Below are positions 1 to 8,163 of a stretch of 64,000 nt of DNA, piece after piece; position 1 is the first letter of the stretch, and every line of letters begins with the position of its first letter. Origin of the DNA: Gallibacterium trehalosifermentans (lineage in GTDB: Bacteria > Pseudomonadota > Gammaproteobacteria > Enterobacterales > Pasteurellaceae). The position numbers and the translations under genes were made by a program. The notes under the pieces are model-generated. The model had not been told where the DNA came from, did no database searches, and saw only the letters and a list, made by a program, of their open reading frames with translations. Location of the stretch: positions 1-64,000 of the forward strand of contig NZ_JBHLWB010000002.1 in NCBI RefSeq assembly GCF_042433055.1, read 5' to 3'.

Positions 1-45
1 ACTGCTACTTCCAGCGACAGCTCCGCTCTTGTTGCGTGAGGCGGC

Positions 46-73
46 ATTATAGGCATTTTTTTGCGCCTTGCAA
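46..73 (-). promoter_or_regulatory. Strong sigma70 promoter reading out of the left edge
   Basis: On the minus strand a TTGCAA -35 (68-73) is separated by 16 bases from a perfect TATAAT -10 (46-51). A GC-rich discriminator follows and an AT-rich stretch lies upstream of the -35. This architecture is typical of rRNA, tRNA or other stable-RNA promoters. The transcript would start near position 39 and leave the window, so its product cannot be seen. No other gene is visible in 1-196. Confidence 0.55.
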
Positions 74-196
74 TAGATTTTATGACCTAATTCACATTTT
101 TTTATTTAACTGCTTGGATTTTCAACAAAGTATATTGTTTTGCGGTAAATTTCTTTTTACTCTGTCTTTGTGTTTTTTATTATTATGGAGATTATT

Positions 197-1030
197 ATGA
201 ACTTAACCAAATTCATTGGCTTAGGTGTAGCAGGTAATTTTGCAGGACATTTAGAGCAAGCAGGCGAAGCAGCCGATTTTGTTACCGTAAAAACAACAGA
301 AACAAACCAGCCAAAAGCAATTTTTCCTTTTTATGTTCCCACTGAACAGTTAGATGACTATACATTTTTAACGACTTATCCACTTTCTAGCACCACAATT
401 CAATTTCCATCTGATGCAGATAATTTACAAATTGAACCTGAGGTGGCGTTAATTTGCGAAATAGACTATCAAGATAAGCAAGTGGTCGCTCTGCGTCCCA
501 CACACTTTGCCGCCTATAATGACTGCTCTATTCGTCGCCCAAATGCCAAGAAAATTTGTGAAAAGAAAAATTGGGGAGCAAATTCAAAAGGGTTAGCTAC
601 AGTAAAAATCCCACTTGATCATTTCTCTACTGGTGGCATTTTAGATAACTATCGCATCGCTTGTTTCCATAAGCGTAATGGAGAATTAAATCAATATGGT
701 ATTGATAGCCCCGCAGTAGGATATAGCTATTTTCACCAAAAATTATTGGATTGGATTGTAGATAGAATGAATAACCAACCCGATCAAGGTCCAATGAATA
801 ATATTGCCGAGTTATTAAAACAAGCGAATTATCCTTCTCAAGCTATCATCAGTATTGGCGCAACACGTTATACAGCATTTGGTGAAAAAAACTATCTGCA
901 AGAAAATGATATAAGTATTGTTGTCGTGTATGACAGGCGTAAGTATACAGAGCTGCAAATCCAGCAATTTGCACAAACTGAAGAATTTCCAGCAGATATT
1001 TCTGCGTTAATTCAAAAAGTTACAGCCTAA
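197..1030 (+). CDS. DUF5718-type conserved hypothetical protein
   Basis: A protein of 277 residues beginning MNLTKFIGLGVAGNFAGH. I place the start at 197 because a GGAG Shine-Dalgarno (187-190) sits six bases upstream; the longer in-frame start at 170 has no such site. The N-terminal GLGVAGNFAGHLEQAGE segment and the whole architecture match a family of uncharacterised proteins (DUF5718) found in Pasteurellaceae and other Proteobacteria. It has no signal peptide or membrane segment, so it is probably cytoplasmic. It is monocistronic and converges on era across a shared terminator. I know of no function, and the family name is from memory. Confidence 0.7.
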   Translation: MNLTKFIGLGVAGNFAGHLEQAGEAADFVTVKTTETNQPKAIFPFYVPTEQLDDYTFLTTYPLSSTTIQFPSDADNLQIEPEVALICEIDYQDKQVVALRPTHFAAYNDCSIRRPNAKKICEKKNWGANSKGLATVKIPLDHFSTGGILDNYRIACFHKRNGELNQYGIDSPAVGYSYFHQKLLDWIVDRMNNQPDQGPMNNIAELLKQANYPSQAIISIGATRYTAFGEKNYLQENDISIVVVYDRRKYTELQIQQFAQTEEFPADISALIQKVTA

Positions 1031-1040
1031 TATAAAATAA

Positions 1041-1072
1041 AAAACCTCAAAAAGTGAATTTTTGAGGTTTTT
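1041..1072. terminator. Bidirectional rho-independent terminator
   Basis: AAAACCTCAAAAA (1041-1053) pairs perfectly with TTTTTGAGGTTTT (1059-1071) around a five-base loop. The A and T tracts let it act both for the upstream plus-strand gene and for era on the minus strand. Confidence 0.85.
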
Positions 1073-1088
1073 CAAATAGATAAATATA

Positions 1089-2012
1089 TTAATCATCTAT
1101 ATAGCCAAGACTTCTTAACGCACGTTCATCATCAGCCCAGCCACTTTTCACTTTGACCCATAGCTCCAAATATACTTTTGCATCAAATAAACGTTGCATA
1201 TCTTGTCTTGCTTCAGTCCCAATGGTTTTTAATTTTTGTCCTTGATGACCAATTACCATCTTCTTCTGGCCTTCACGCTCTACCAAAATTAAACCGTTGA
1301 TTTCCAGCGTCCCACGTTCATTCACCTTAAATTGCTCAATCTCTACAGTTACAGAATAAGGTAATTCTTCCCCCATAAAACGCATTAACTTCTCACGAAT
1401 AATTTCTGATGCCATAAATCGTTGTGAACGATCAGTAATGTACTCTTCAGGGAAATGATGAACACCTTTACGCAAAGATTGACGTACAATCGCTTGTAAT
1501 TGATGAACATTATTTCCTCGTTGTGCAGAGATTGGCACTATCTCTTTAAAGGTAAATTTTTCTGTTAATTGTTGAATGAAAGGCAATAATTCATCTTTAT
1601 GCTTAACATTATCAATTTTATTAATGGCTAAGACGACTGGCGCTTTGGCACTACGCAATTTATTTAACACCATCTCATCATCATCATTCCAATGTGTTCC
1701 ATCTACTACAAAAATAATGAGATCCACATCGCTAATTGCACTGCTCGCAGCACGATTCATTAAACGGTTAATTGCTCGCTTTTCTTCAATATGTAATCCT
1801 GGTGTATCCACATAAACTGCTTGATAAGCCCCATCAGTATGAATCCCAACAATACGATGGCGAGTCGTTTGTGCTTTACGCGAAGTAATTGAAATTTTTT
1901 GCCCTAAAATTTTATTTAATAAGGTAGATTTACCAACATTTGGTCGCCCAACAATCGCTACAAATCCACAATATGTTTCTTGCTCTGTTAATTTTTGTTG
2001 ATTTTCTGTCAT
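1089..2012 (-). CDS. era: GTPase Era, 16S rRNA/30S assembly factor
   Basis: Era is an essential GTPase that binds the 3' end of 16S rRNA and assists 30S maturation. The 307-residue product has the G1 motif GRPNVGKS near residue 22, G3 DTPGLH, G4 NKID, and a C-terminal KH RNA-binding domain ending in KSGWADDERALRSLGY. The length is normal for the family. It is the last gene of the lepA-lepB-rnc-era operon, with its ATG 11 bases after the rnc stop, and transcription ends at the hairpin at 1041-1072. No anomalies are seen. Confidence 0.97.
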   Translation of the reverse strand: MTENQQKLTEQETYCGFVAIVGRPNVGKSTLLNKILGQKISITSRKAQTTRHRIVGIHTDGAYQAVYVDTPGLHIEEKRAINRLMNRAASSAISDVDLIIFVVDGTHWNDDDEMVLNKLRSAKAPVVLAINKIDNVKHKDELLPFIQQLTEKFTFKEIVPISAQRGNNVHQLQAIVRQSLRKGVHHFPEEYITDRSQRFMASEIIREKLMRFMGEELPYSVTVEIEQFKVNERGTLEINGLILVEREGQKKMVIGHQGQKLKTIGTEARQDMQRLFDAKVYLELWVKVKSGWADDERALRSLGYIDD

Positions 2013-2023
2013 TCTCTTCTCAT

Positions 2024-2704
2024 TTATTTAATTTTTAATACTGCCAAGATTTTCTCCGCAGCAGCTTGTTCGGCTTTACGACGGCTACTACCAATGCCCT
2101 CAAATACCTCTGGTAACTGCTCTATTTGGCAAGTTACTTTAAAAGTTTGTTTATGTGCCTCACCTTTAATATCCACTACAGTATAGTTTGGTAGTGGTTT
2201 ACGCAAGCCTTGTAAATATTCTTGCAGTCTCGTTTTTGGATCTTTTTGTTCATCACCTGGTTTAATTTCAGCTAAACGTTGTTGATACCAATGCAAAACA
2301 ACCTTTTGTGTCGTTTCAATTCCACTATCTAAATGGATTGCACCAATAATCGCTTCTACACCATCAGATAAAATGGAACTACGACGAAATCCACCACTTT
2401 TTAGTTCCCCTGGTCCGAGTTTTAAGTGATCCCCTAATTCAAATTCAACGGCAATCTCAGCTAACGTTTGTTCACGAACTAAGGTAGCACGCATTCTACT
2501 TAAATCACCCTCAGAAGCTTTAGGAAATTGATGATATAACGCCTCACCAATAGTAAAGTTCAAAATTGAATCGCCTAAAAACTCAAGGCGTTCATTATGT
2601 ACACTGGCTGCACTACGATGTGTTAATGCCTGTTGTAATAGTGCAGCATTGGTGAATTTATAGCCTAATTTTCGTTGTAATCTATCTAAATGTTCAATAT
2701 TCAT
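2024..2704 (-). CDS. rnc: Ribonuclease III
   Basis: RNase III cleaves double-stranded RNA, including the rRNA precursor. The 226-residue protein carries the family signature HNERLEFLGDSILNF (the catalytic glutamate and aspartate box) near residues 36-50, a second acidic cluster at DGVEAIIGAIHLD, and a C-terminal double-stranded RNA-binding domain (about 150-226) with the GSSRRKAEQAAAEKIL helix. It lies two bases after lepB and 11 bases before era, as in many gammaproteobacteria. Full length and intact. Confidence 0.97.
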   Translation of the reverse strand: MNIEHLDRLQRKLGYKFTNAALLQQALTHRSAASVHNERLEFLGDSILNFTIGEALYHQFPKASEGDLSRMRATLVREQTLAEIAVEFELGDHLKLGPGELKSGGFRRSSILSDGVEAIIGAIHLDSGIETTQKVVLHWYQQRLAEIKPGDEQKDPKTRLQEYLQGLRKPLPNYTVVDIKGEAHKQTFKVTCQIEQLPEVFEGIGSSRRKAEQAAAEKILAVLKIK

Positions 2705-2706
2705 AA

Positions 2707-3678
2707 TTATTTAATTGTTTGAAAGAGGCGATCTGTTCTAATGCCTGTTGGCCACTCGCCCTCTTTCTTATCTAAACTTAACCAAATAACAGTCGCCTTA
2801 CCGACAATATTTTTCTCTGGGACAAACCCCCAGAAACGGCTGTCATTACTATTATCGCGGTTATCGCCCATGACAAAATATTCACCCTCAGGCACCGTCC
2901 ATTCACCAACAGGATTACCTTCCTGTTTAAAATAATAAGGATCATAATTGAAACGATCGGGATTTAATAAAATTTGATGCGTTACTGCACCACTTTCCGT
3001 ACGTTCAATTTGTGCATTGCCGTGATAAACAAATTCTGCATTTGGCGTTAATCCTTCATATTGATAAGTTTCACTTGGGCAAGACTCCTCTTTACAAGCA
3101 GGTGTTACCGTTAATACTCCATCTTGTTGGTTATATTTAATATGATCACCCGGTAAGCCAATCACTCGTTTTATATAATCGACATTAGGTTGAGTTGGTG
3201 CTTTAAAAACAACCACATCACCACGTTTTGGTTCACCAAGCGGAATTAATTTATTTTGGAATACAGGATCTTTCACTCCATATTCATATTTGTTTACCAG
3301 CAAAAAATCTCCCACACGTAAGGTTGGTTCCATAGAACCTGACGGAATTTGAAATGGTTCATACAAAAAAGAACGTACAATTAAGACAATCGCTAAGACA
3401 GGAAATAATGAAGCAAGAAACTCTTCACTTTCAGCAATCGGTTCAATTCGCGCTTTTTCCTCTTCGCTTAGTTGTTTACCGCTACGTTGCTCTGCCCGTG
3501 CAATTTGACGTAAACGTTTTGGTTGCCACACAAAACGGCGATGACACCAGAAAATCCCTGAGAAGACAGAAAAGATAATGAGCAAAATGGTAAACGTATT
3601 AGGTAATTGAAAATAATCTAATACTTTCCATAACACAAATCCAACGCCCAATAAAATAGGTAAGAAAAAGTTTGACAT
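2707..3678 (-). CDS. lepB: Signal peptidase I
   Basis: Leader peptidase is an inner-membrane protease that removes signal peptides from exported proteins. The product is 323 residues. Two N-terminal hydrophobic segments are followed by the periplasmic catalytic domain, with the nucleophile serine in PSGSMEPTL, the general-base lysine in DYIKRVIGLPGD, and the box GDNRDNSNDSRFWG. I chose the ATG at 3678 because TAAGGAG lies five bases upstream; the alternative GTG at 3684 overlaps that site. It follows lepA almost directly and precedes rnc by two bases, which suggests one transcript. Confidence 0.95.
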   Translation of the reverse strand: MSNFFLPILLGVGFVLWKVLDYFQLPNTFTILLIIFSVFSGIFWCHRRFVWQPKRLRQIARAEQRSGKQLSEEEKARIEPIAESEEFLASLFPVLAIVLIVRSFLYEPFQIPSGSMEPTLRVGDFLLVNKYEYGVKDPVFQNKLIPLGEPKRGDVVVFKAPTQPNVDYIKRVIGLPGDHIKYNQQDGVLTVTPACKEESCPSETYQYEGLTPNAEFVYHGNAQIERTESGAVTHQILLNPDRFNYDPYYFKQEGNPVGEWTVPEGEYFVMGDNRDNSNDSRFWGFVPEKNIVGKATVIWLSLDKKEGEWPTGIRTDRLFQTIK

Positions 3679-3687
3679 ATTCACTCC

Positions 3688-5484
3688 TTATTTATCTTTC
3701 CCAACGTGTAAAATTGCTAAAAACGCTTCTTGTGGAACCTCTACATTCCCCAAAGACTTCATTCGTTTTTTCCCCTCTTTTTGTTTCTGTAACAGTTTTT
3801 TCTTACGGCTAACATCACCACCGTAACATTTCGCCAATACGTTTTTACGTAACTGCTTCACAGTTGAACGTGCAATAATATGGTTACCAATCGCCGCCTG
3901 AATCGCAATATCAAACTGCTGACGAGGAATAAGCTCTTTCATTTTTTCCACCAATTCACGTCCGCGGTATGGGGCATTATCTTTATGAACAATCAAGGCT
4001 AACGCATCAACTCGCTCACCATTAATCATAATATCCACTCGTACCATATCGGCTGGTTGGAAGCGTTTGAATGAATAATCCAATGACGCATAGCCACGCG
4101 AGGTTGATTTCAAACGATCGAAGAAGTCTAAAACCACTTCCCCCATTGGAATTTCATAAGTTAACGCTACTTGATTACCATGATAGACCATATTGGTTTG
4201 TACACCACGCTTCTCTACACATAATGTAATCACATTCCCCAAATACTCTTGTGGCAATAGCATATTACATTCTGCAATCGGCTCACGAATTTCTTCAATA
4301 TTATTAATAGCTGGTAATTTTGCAGGACTATCAACATACAGGATTTCCCCGTTAGTCATTGCCACTTCATAAATTACTGTTGGGGCAGTTGTAATTAAAT
4401 CAAGATCATACTCGCGCTCTAAGCGTTCTTGAATGATCTCCATATGCAATAATCCCAAGAAACCACAACGGAAACCAAAGCCTAATGCAGTGGAATTTTC
4501 TGGTTCATAGAAAAGCGAAGCATCATTTAAACTTAATTTTCCTAACGCATCACGAAACGCTTCATAGTCATCAGAACTTACTGGGAACAACCCTGCATAA
4601 ACTTGCGGTTTAACCTTTTTAAAACCTGGTAATGGTTTATCCGCAGGATTATGATGTAACGTCAAAGTATCCCCAACTGGCGCCCCAAGAATATCTTTTA
4701 TGCCACAGACGACCCAACCTACTTCTCCACAAGATAATTCGGTCGTATCAACTTGTTTTGGTGTGAAGATACCTAAACGATCCACACCATAACTTTGTCC
4801 AGAACTCATTACCTTGATTTTATCGCCTTTTCTTAATGTTCCATTTTTAATACGAACTAACGATACCACGCCAAGATAATTATCAAACCAAGAATCAATA
4901 ATTAATGCTTGTAATGGTGCTTCAGGATCACCCTCAGGGGCGGGAATACGTTTAACAATCTCCTCTAAGACATCTTCCACACCTAAACCCGTTTTTGCAG
5001 AACAACGCACCGCATCAAGTGCATCAATGCCAACAATATCCTCAATTTCTTCCGCTACTCGCTCAGGATCCGCTGCAGGTAAATCAATTTTATTTAAAAT
5101 TGGTACAACTTCGAGATCCATTTCAATCGCTGTATAGCAATTCGCTAAGGTTTGTGCTTCTACACCTTGTCCCGCATCAACAACTAACAACGCTCCCTCA
5201 CAGGCAGCTAATGAACGAGAAACCTCATAGGAAAAGTCAACGTGTCCTGGCGTATCAATAAAGTTTAACTGATAAGTTTCGCCATTTTTAGCTGTATAAT
5301 CTAACGTTACACTTTGTGCTTTAATTGTAATACCACGTTCACGCTCAAGATCCATGGAGTCAAGTACTTGCGCTTCCATTTCACGTTCACTTAATCCGCC
5401 ACAAACCTGAATAAGACGATCGGAAAGCGTTGATTTACCATGATCGATATGAGCAATAATTGAGAAATTACGGATATTTTTCAT
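3688..5484 (-). CDS. lepA: Elongation factor 4 (LepA)
   Basis: LepA is a ribosome-associated translational GTPase linked to back-translocation and 30S biogenesis. The 598-residue protein starts MKNIRNFSIIAHIDHGKST, which contains the P-loop, and has the DTPGHVDF G3 and NKIDLPAADPERV G4 motifs, EF-G-like domains, and the characteristic LepA C-terminal tail with AKCYGGDVSRKKKLL. The ATG at 5484 matches the usual start; an in-frame TTG two codons upstream is less likely. It is the first gene of lepA-lepB-rnc-era. Confidence 0.97.
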   Translation of the reverse strand: MKNIRNFSIIAHIDHGKSTLSDRLIQVCGGLSEREMEAQVLDSMDLERERGITIKAQSVTLDYTAKNGETYQLNFIDTPGHVDFSYEVSRSLAACEGALLVVDAGQGVEAQTLANCYTAIEMDLEVVPILNKIDLPAADPERVAEEIEDIVGIDALDAVRCSAKTGLGVEDVLEEIVKRIPAPEGDPEAPLQALIIDSWFDNYLGVVSLVRIKNGTLRKGDKIKVMSSGQSYGVDRLGIFTPKQVDTTELSCGEVGWVVCGIKDILGAPVGDTLTLHHNPADKPLPGFKKVKPQVYAGLFPVSSDDYEAFRDALGKLSLNDASLFYEPENSTALGFGFRCGFLGLLHMEIIQERLEREYDLDLITTAPTVIYEVAMTNGEILYVDSPAKLPAINNIEEIREPIAECNMLLPQEYLGNVITLCVEKRGVQTNMVYHGNQVALTYEIPMGEVVLDFFDRLKSTSRGYASLDYSFKRFQPADMVRVDIMINGERVDALALIVHKDNAPYRGRELVEKMKELIPRQQFDIAIQAAIGNHIIARSTVKQLRKNVLAKCYGGDVSRKKKLLQKQKEGKKRMKSLGNVEVPQEAFLAILHVGKDK

Positions 5485-5589
5485 AGACAAGTAATATTTA
5501 TGTTAATTAGTTAAATAAAAAATAATCGGAGGATTTTACAAGAAACTGGGAAAAACTGCTACTAGAAAGGAATTTGCTATCTTTTTATT

Positions 5590-5618
5590 AAAAAGGCAGA
5601 TTTTTATTAAACCTGCCC
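5590..5618 (-). terminator. Rho-independent terminator of nfuA
   Basis: Read on the minus strand, GGCAG and CTGCC pair around a 13-base AT-rich loop and are followed by TTTTT. It lies just past the nfuA stop codon and separates that gene from lepA. Confidence 0.6.
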
Positions 5619-5630
5619 TAAAAAACAGCA

Positions 5631-6215
5631 TTAATAATAAGAGTGTTCGCCTCGTTGGTGTTCAGTTACATCTTTTACCCCTTTCAGTTCACCACCAAAT
5701 TGAGCCAATAACTGTTTCTCCACACCTTCTTTTAGCGTTACATCAACCATTGAGCACCCGTTACACCCCCCACCAAATTGTAGAATCGCCTCGCCCTCAT
5801 CAGTAATTTCTATGAGTGTAATTCGTCCACCATGACTTGCTAATTGAGGATTAATTTGTGTTTGAATCACATAATCTACCCGTTCAATTAATGGCGCATC
5901 ATCAGCGACTTTGCGCATTTTTGCATTTGGTGCTTTTAGGGTTAATTGTGTTCCCATATCATCTTTAACAAAATCTATTTCTGCATCTTCTAAAAAAGGT
6001 AAGCTCACCTCATCAACAAATGCAGAGAAAGATTCATATTTCATTTCACAATCTGTTGCTTCTACTGCAGAAGGTGGGCAATAAGAAACGCCACATTCTG
6101 CATTTGGTGTACCAGGATTCACCACAAAAATACGAATATTTGTTCCTTCTTCCTGTTGATCGAGTAGCTTGCGAAAATGAGCTTGTGCAGCGCTAGAAAT
6201 AATAATTTGTTGCAT
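5631..6215 (-). CDS. nfuA: Fe-S biogenesis protein NfuA
   Basis: NfuA is a carrier that binds a 4Fe-4S cluster and delivers it to client proteins, mainly under oxidative or iron stress. The 194-residue product has the usual two parts: a degenerate A-type (IscA-like) N-terminal domain (about 1-95) and a C-terminal Nfu domain with the cluster-binding CxxC in GGGCNGCSMVDVTL. An AAGGA ribosome site precedes the ATG. It follows comF, a pairing common in gammaproteobacteria, and ends at a terminator hairpin. Confidence 0.95.
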   Translation of the reverse strand: MQQIIISSAAQAHFRKLLDQQEEGTNIRIFVVNPGTPNAECGVSYCPPSAVEATDCEMKYESFSAFVDEVSLPFLEDAEIDFVKDDMGTQLTLKAPNAKMRKVADDAPLIERVDYVIQTQINPQLASHGGRITLIEITDEGEAILQFGGGCNGCSMVDVTLKEGVEKQLLAQFGGELKGVKDVTEHQRGEHSYY

Positions 6216-6302
6216 AACAATCTATTCCTTAGTAAATACTTGACTGATATGGTCGGGAATAATACGCTCAATCAAAAAATTTTTCTACCCTTCAACCAAC
6301 AT

Positions 6303-7007
6303 TCATGCTGTTTTTTGTGTTCTACATAATGCCCAAACTTGAATATCTTCTATACCCATTTGTTGTAAACAAAAACAAATTTCCTCCATTGTTGATCCAG
6401 TCGTAATCACATCATCAATTAAGGCAATGGATTTAATCCCTCGTGGCAACGGTTTCACCAAAGCAAAAGCATTTGAAAGATTTTTTTGTCGTTGTACCGC
6501 TGTTTTTCCTCGTTGTGCCTCTGTTGCTCGTTGTCGTACAATCAAATCTTCTCGACAAGGTATATTTAGCCAACGACTTAAATAACGAGCTAATAAAGCA
6601 GCCTGATTATAACCTCTTTGCCATTGTCGCCGATGATGCAATGGCACAGGAATTAATAAATCAGGTAAGGCTAGTTGATGTGTTCGCTTTGCATTCCGCA
6701 CGGCAAGGAATAACCAACGAGCTAAACTGCGATCAAGCCAATAATCTTGATGAAATTTAAAACGATAAATTAATGGTTGAATTGGCTCAACAAATGCGGA
6801 AATAAATACGATTCGTTGCCATTTTGGTGGATTAACTAAACAACCTCCACAAGACATTCGATCTTCTAGTAATGCTGCTCCACAACGTCCACAATATGCT
6901 CCTTTTGGTAATTGTCGATAACAAGTAGAACAAATTCCATGTTGAGAAATTGCTAAACGGCAACCACAGACTAAACACAGCGTATCAAAAATATTTGTCA
7001 GTTTCAT
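6303..7007 (-). CDS. comF: ComF family competence / phosphoribosyltransferase-like protein
   Basis: ComF is needed for natural transformation in Haemophilus, probably acting on incoming DNA at the inner face of the membrane. The N-terminus has paired cysteines of a zinc ribbon (CLVCGC, CSTC, CGRCG, CGGC). The C-terminus has a type I phosphoribosyltransferase fold with the PRPP loop LIDDVITTGSTM. I place the start at 7007 (MKLTNIFDTLC), giving 234 residues, because a CRP-S-like site would set the transcription start near 7027, inside the longer reading. An in-frame start at 7031 is possible. nfuA follows 87 bases downstream. Confidence 0.88.
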   Translation of the reverse strand: MKLTNIFDTLCLVCGCRLAISQHGICSTCYRQLPKGAYCGRCGAALLEDRMSCGGCLVNPPKWQRIVFISAFVEPIQPLIYRFKFHQDYWLDRSLARWLFLAVRNAKRTHQLALPDLLIPVPLHHRRQWQRGYNQAALLARYLSRWLNIPCREDLIVRQRATEAQRGKTAVQRQKNLSNAFALVKPLPRGIKSIALIDDVITTGSTMEEICFCLQQMGIEDIQVWALCRTQKTA

Positions 7008-7031
7008 AGTAATAACGATGACAAACTGCAT

Positions 7032-7078
7032 TTAGTAATCCCACTGATTCATTTACTATTTGTGAACTATTTCGAGAA
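7032..7078 (-). promoter_or_regulatory. Putative CRP-S (Sxy/TfoX-dependent) competence promoter of comF
   Basis: On the minus strand the sequence CTCGA-AATAGT-TCACA (7061-7076) keeps CRP spacing but has C in place of T at the sixth position of the left half-site, the hallmark of CRP-S sites. It is centred about 41 bases before a predicted start near 7027, and a -10-like TACTAA lies at 7032-7037. A matching site lies before dprA. Confidence 0.5.
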
Positions 7079-7136
7079 AAACAGAAAAAATGCTATTCTT
7101 TCTACTTATGTTCCCAACTATGAAGATGTATAAAGT

Positions 7137-7955
7137 ATGTTAAAAAATCCAATTAAAATTATTTTCTTTGATATTGATGAAACTCTCTATGTAAAAGACA
7201 AAGCCATTTTGCCTGATACGATTCCCACCGTTATTCGTAGCCTAAAGAAAAAAGGCATTATCCCAGCAATCGCTACTGGGCGAGCAAGATGTGCCTTTCC
7301 AGAAAAAATTGATCAATTAATTAAAGAAGAAGGTATTGAGTTATTTGTTACGATTAATGGGCAATATAATAGCTATCAAAATCAAGTCATTGCAAAACAC
7401 CCTATTGCCAAACAAGACATTGAACGCATTATTCAATTCTTACAACAACATCAGATTGAATATGCGTTTGTTGGTAATGAAGATATTGCCGTCTCCAATA
7501 TCACTCCACAACTAAAACAAGCGCTTGATCCCATTACAACTCGCTATTTTATTGATACCGATTACTATCTAACCCACGATATTTTTCAGTTACTCCTATT
7601 TTATCCTGCTGAACAAGATCAGTTTATTGCTGAATCAGGCATTCTTGGTGAACAATTTAAAACTGTTCGTTGGCACGAATATTCTGTGGATTGTTTAGTG
7701 GCAACAGGCTCAAAAGCAAGCGGTATTGATGCGGTAGTCGAACACTTTGGATTGACGATTGATAACGTGATGGCATTTGGTGATGGCTTAAATGATATTG
7801 AAATGATCAGCCATGTTGGTACTGGCGTTGCAATGGGAAATGCCCACCCATCGTTAAAAGAATTAGCTAACTATATTACTGAAGATATTGAACATAATGG
7901 TGTGTTAAAAGGGTTGTTAGCATTAGGTGTATTAACAGAGAAAGATTTACAATAA
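7137..7955 (+). CDS. Cof-type HAD-IIB sugar/nucleotide phosphatase
   Basis: A 272-residue cytoplasmic hydrolase of the HAD superfamily, subclass IIB. Motif I is FFDIDETLY near residue 12 with the nucleophile aspartate; motif II is the threonine in IATGR; motifs III and IV lie in the region of GSKASGIDAV and AFGDGLNDIEM. The cap domain sits between motifs II and III. Such enzymes dephosphorylate sugar phosphates, pyridoxal phosphate or nucleotides, and the substrate cannot be read from the sequence. It appears monocistronic, and a TyrR-like site begins nine bases after its stop. Confidence 0.85.
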   Translation: MLKNPIKIIFFDIDETLYVKDKAILPDTIPTVIRSLKKKGIIPAIATGRARCAFPEKIDQLIKEEGIELFVTINGQYNSYQNQVIAKHPIAKQDIERIIQFLQQHQIEYAFVGNEDIAVSNITPQLKQALDPITTRYFIDTDYYLTHDIFQLLLFYPAEQDQFIAESGILGEQFKTVRWHEYSVDCLVATGSKASGIDAVVEHFGLTIDNVMAFGDGLNDIEMISHVGTGVAMGNAHPSLKELANYITEDIEHNGVLKGLLALGVLTEKDLQ

Positions 7956-7963
7956 CAAAAAAG

Positions 7964-7981
7964 TGTAACGTAAAATTTACA
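7964..7981. promoter_or_regulatory. TyrR-box-like site, distal
   Basis: TGTAACGTAAAATTTACA matches the TyrR box TGTAAA-N6-TTTACA with one mismatch. It lies about 180 bases upstream of the ABC importer genes, and a second box lies at 8105-8122. Confidence 0.5.
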
Positions 7982-8087
7982 CTAAAAACAATTTATAATA
8001 TTTATAAAAAATACAAATAAAAATACCCAATCCATTACTAAATAAAGATCTTTTAAATAAAATCGCTCTATGTTATAACTGCTTTCA

Positions 8088-8127
8088 CTTGCTGTAAAAT
8101 ACAGTGTAATCTTAATTTTACAGCAAG
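8088..8127. promoter_or_regulatory. TyrR-box-like site within a 13-bp inverted repeat
   Basis: TGTAATCTTAATTTTACA (8105-8122) is a second TyrR-box-like site with one mismatch. It overlaps a larger perfect inverted repeat: CTTGCTGTAAAAT (8088-8100) and ATTTTACAGCAAG (8115-8127). The repeat lies 37 bases before the substrate-binding protein start. It could be an operator or a leader hairpin; the boxes favour an operator. Confidence 0.5.
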
Positions 8128-8163
8128 AAAGACTTATCAAAATATAAAATAAGAGGAGCGAAT

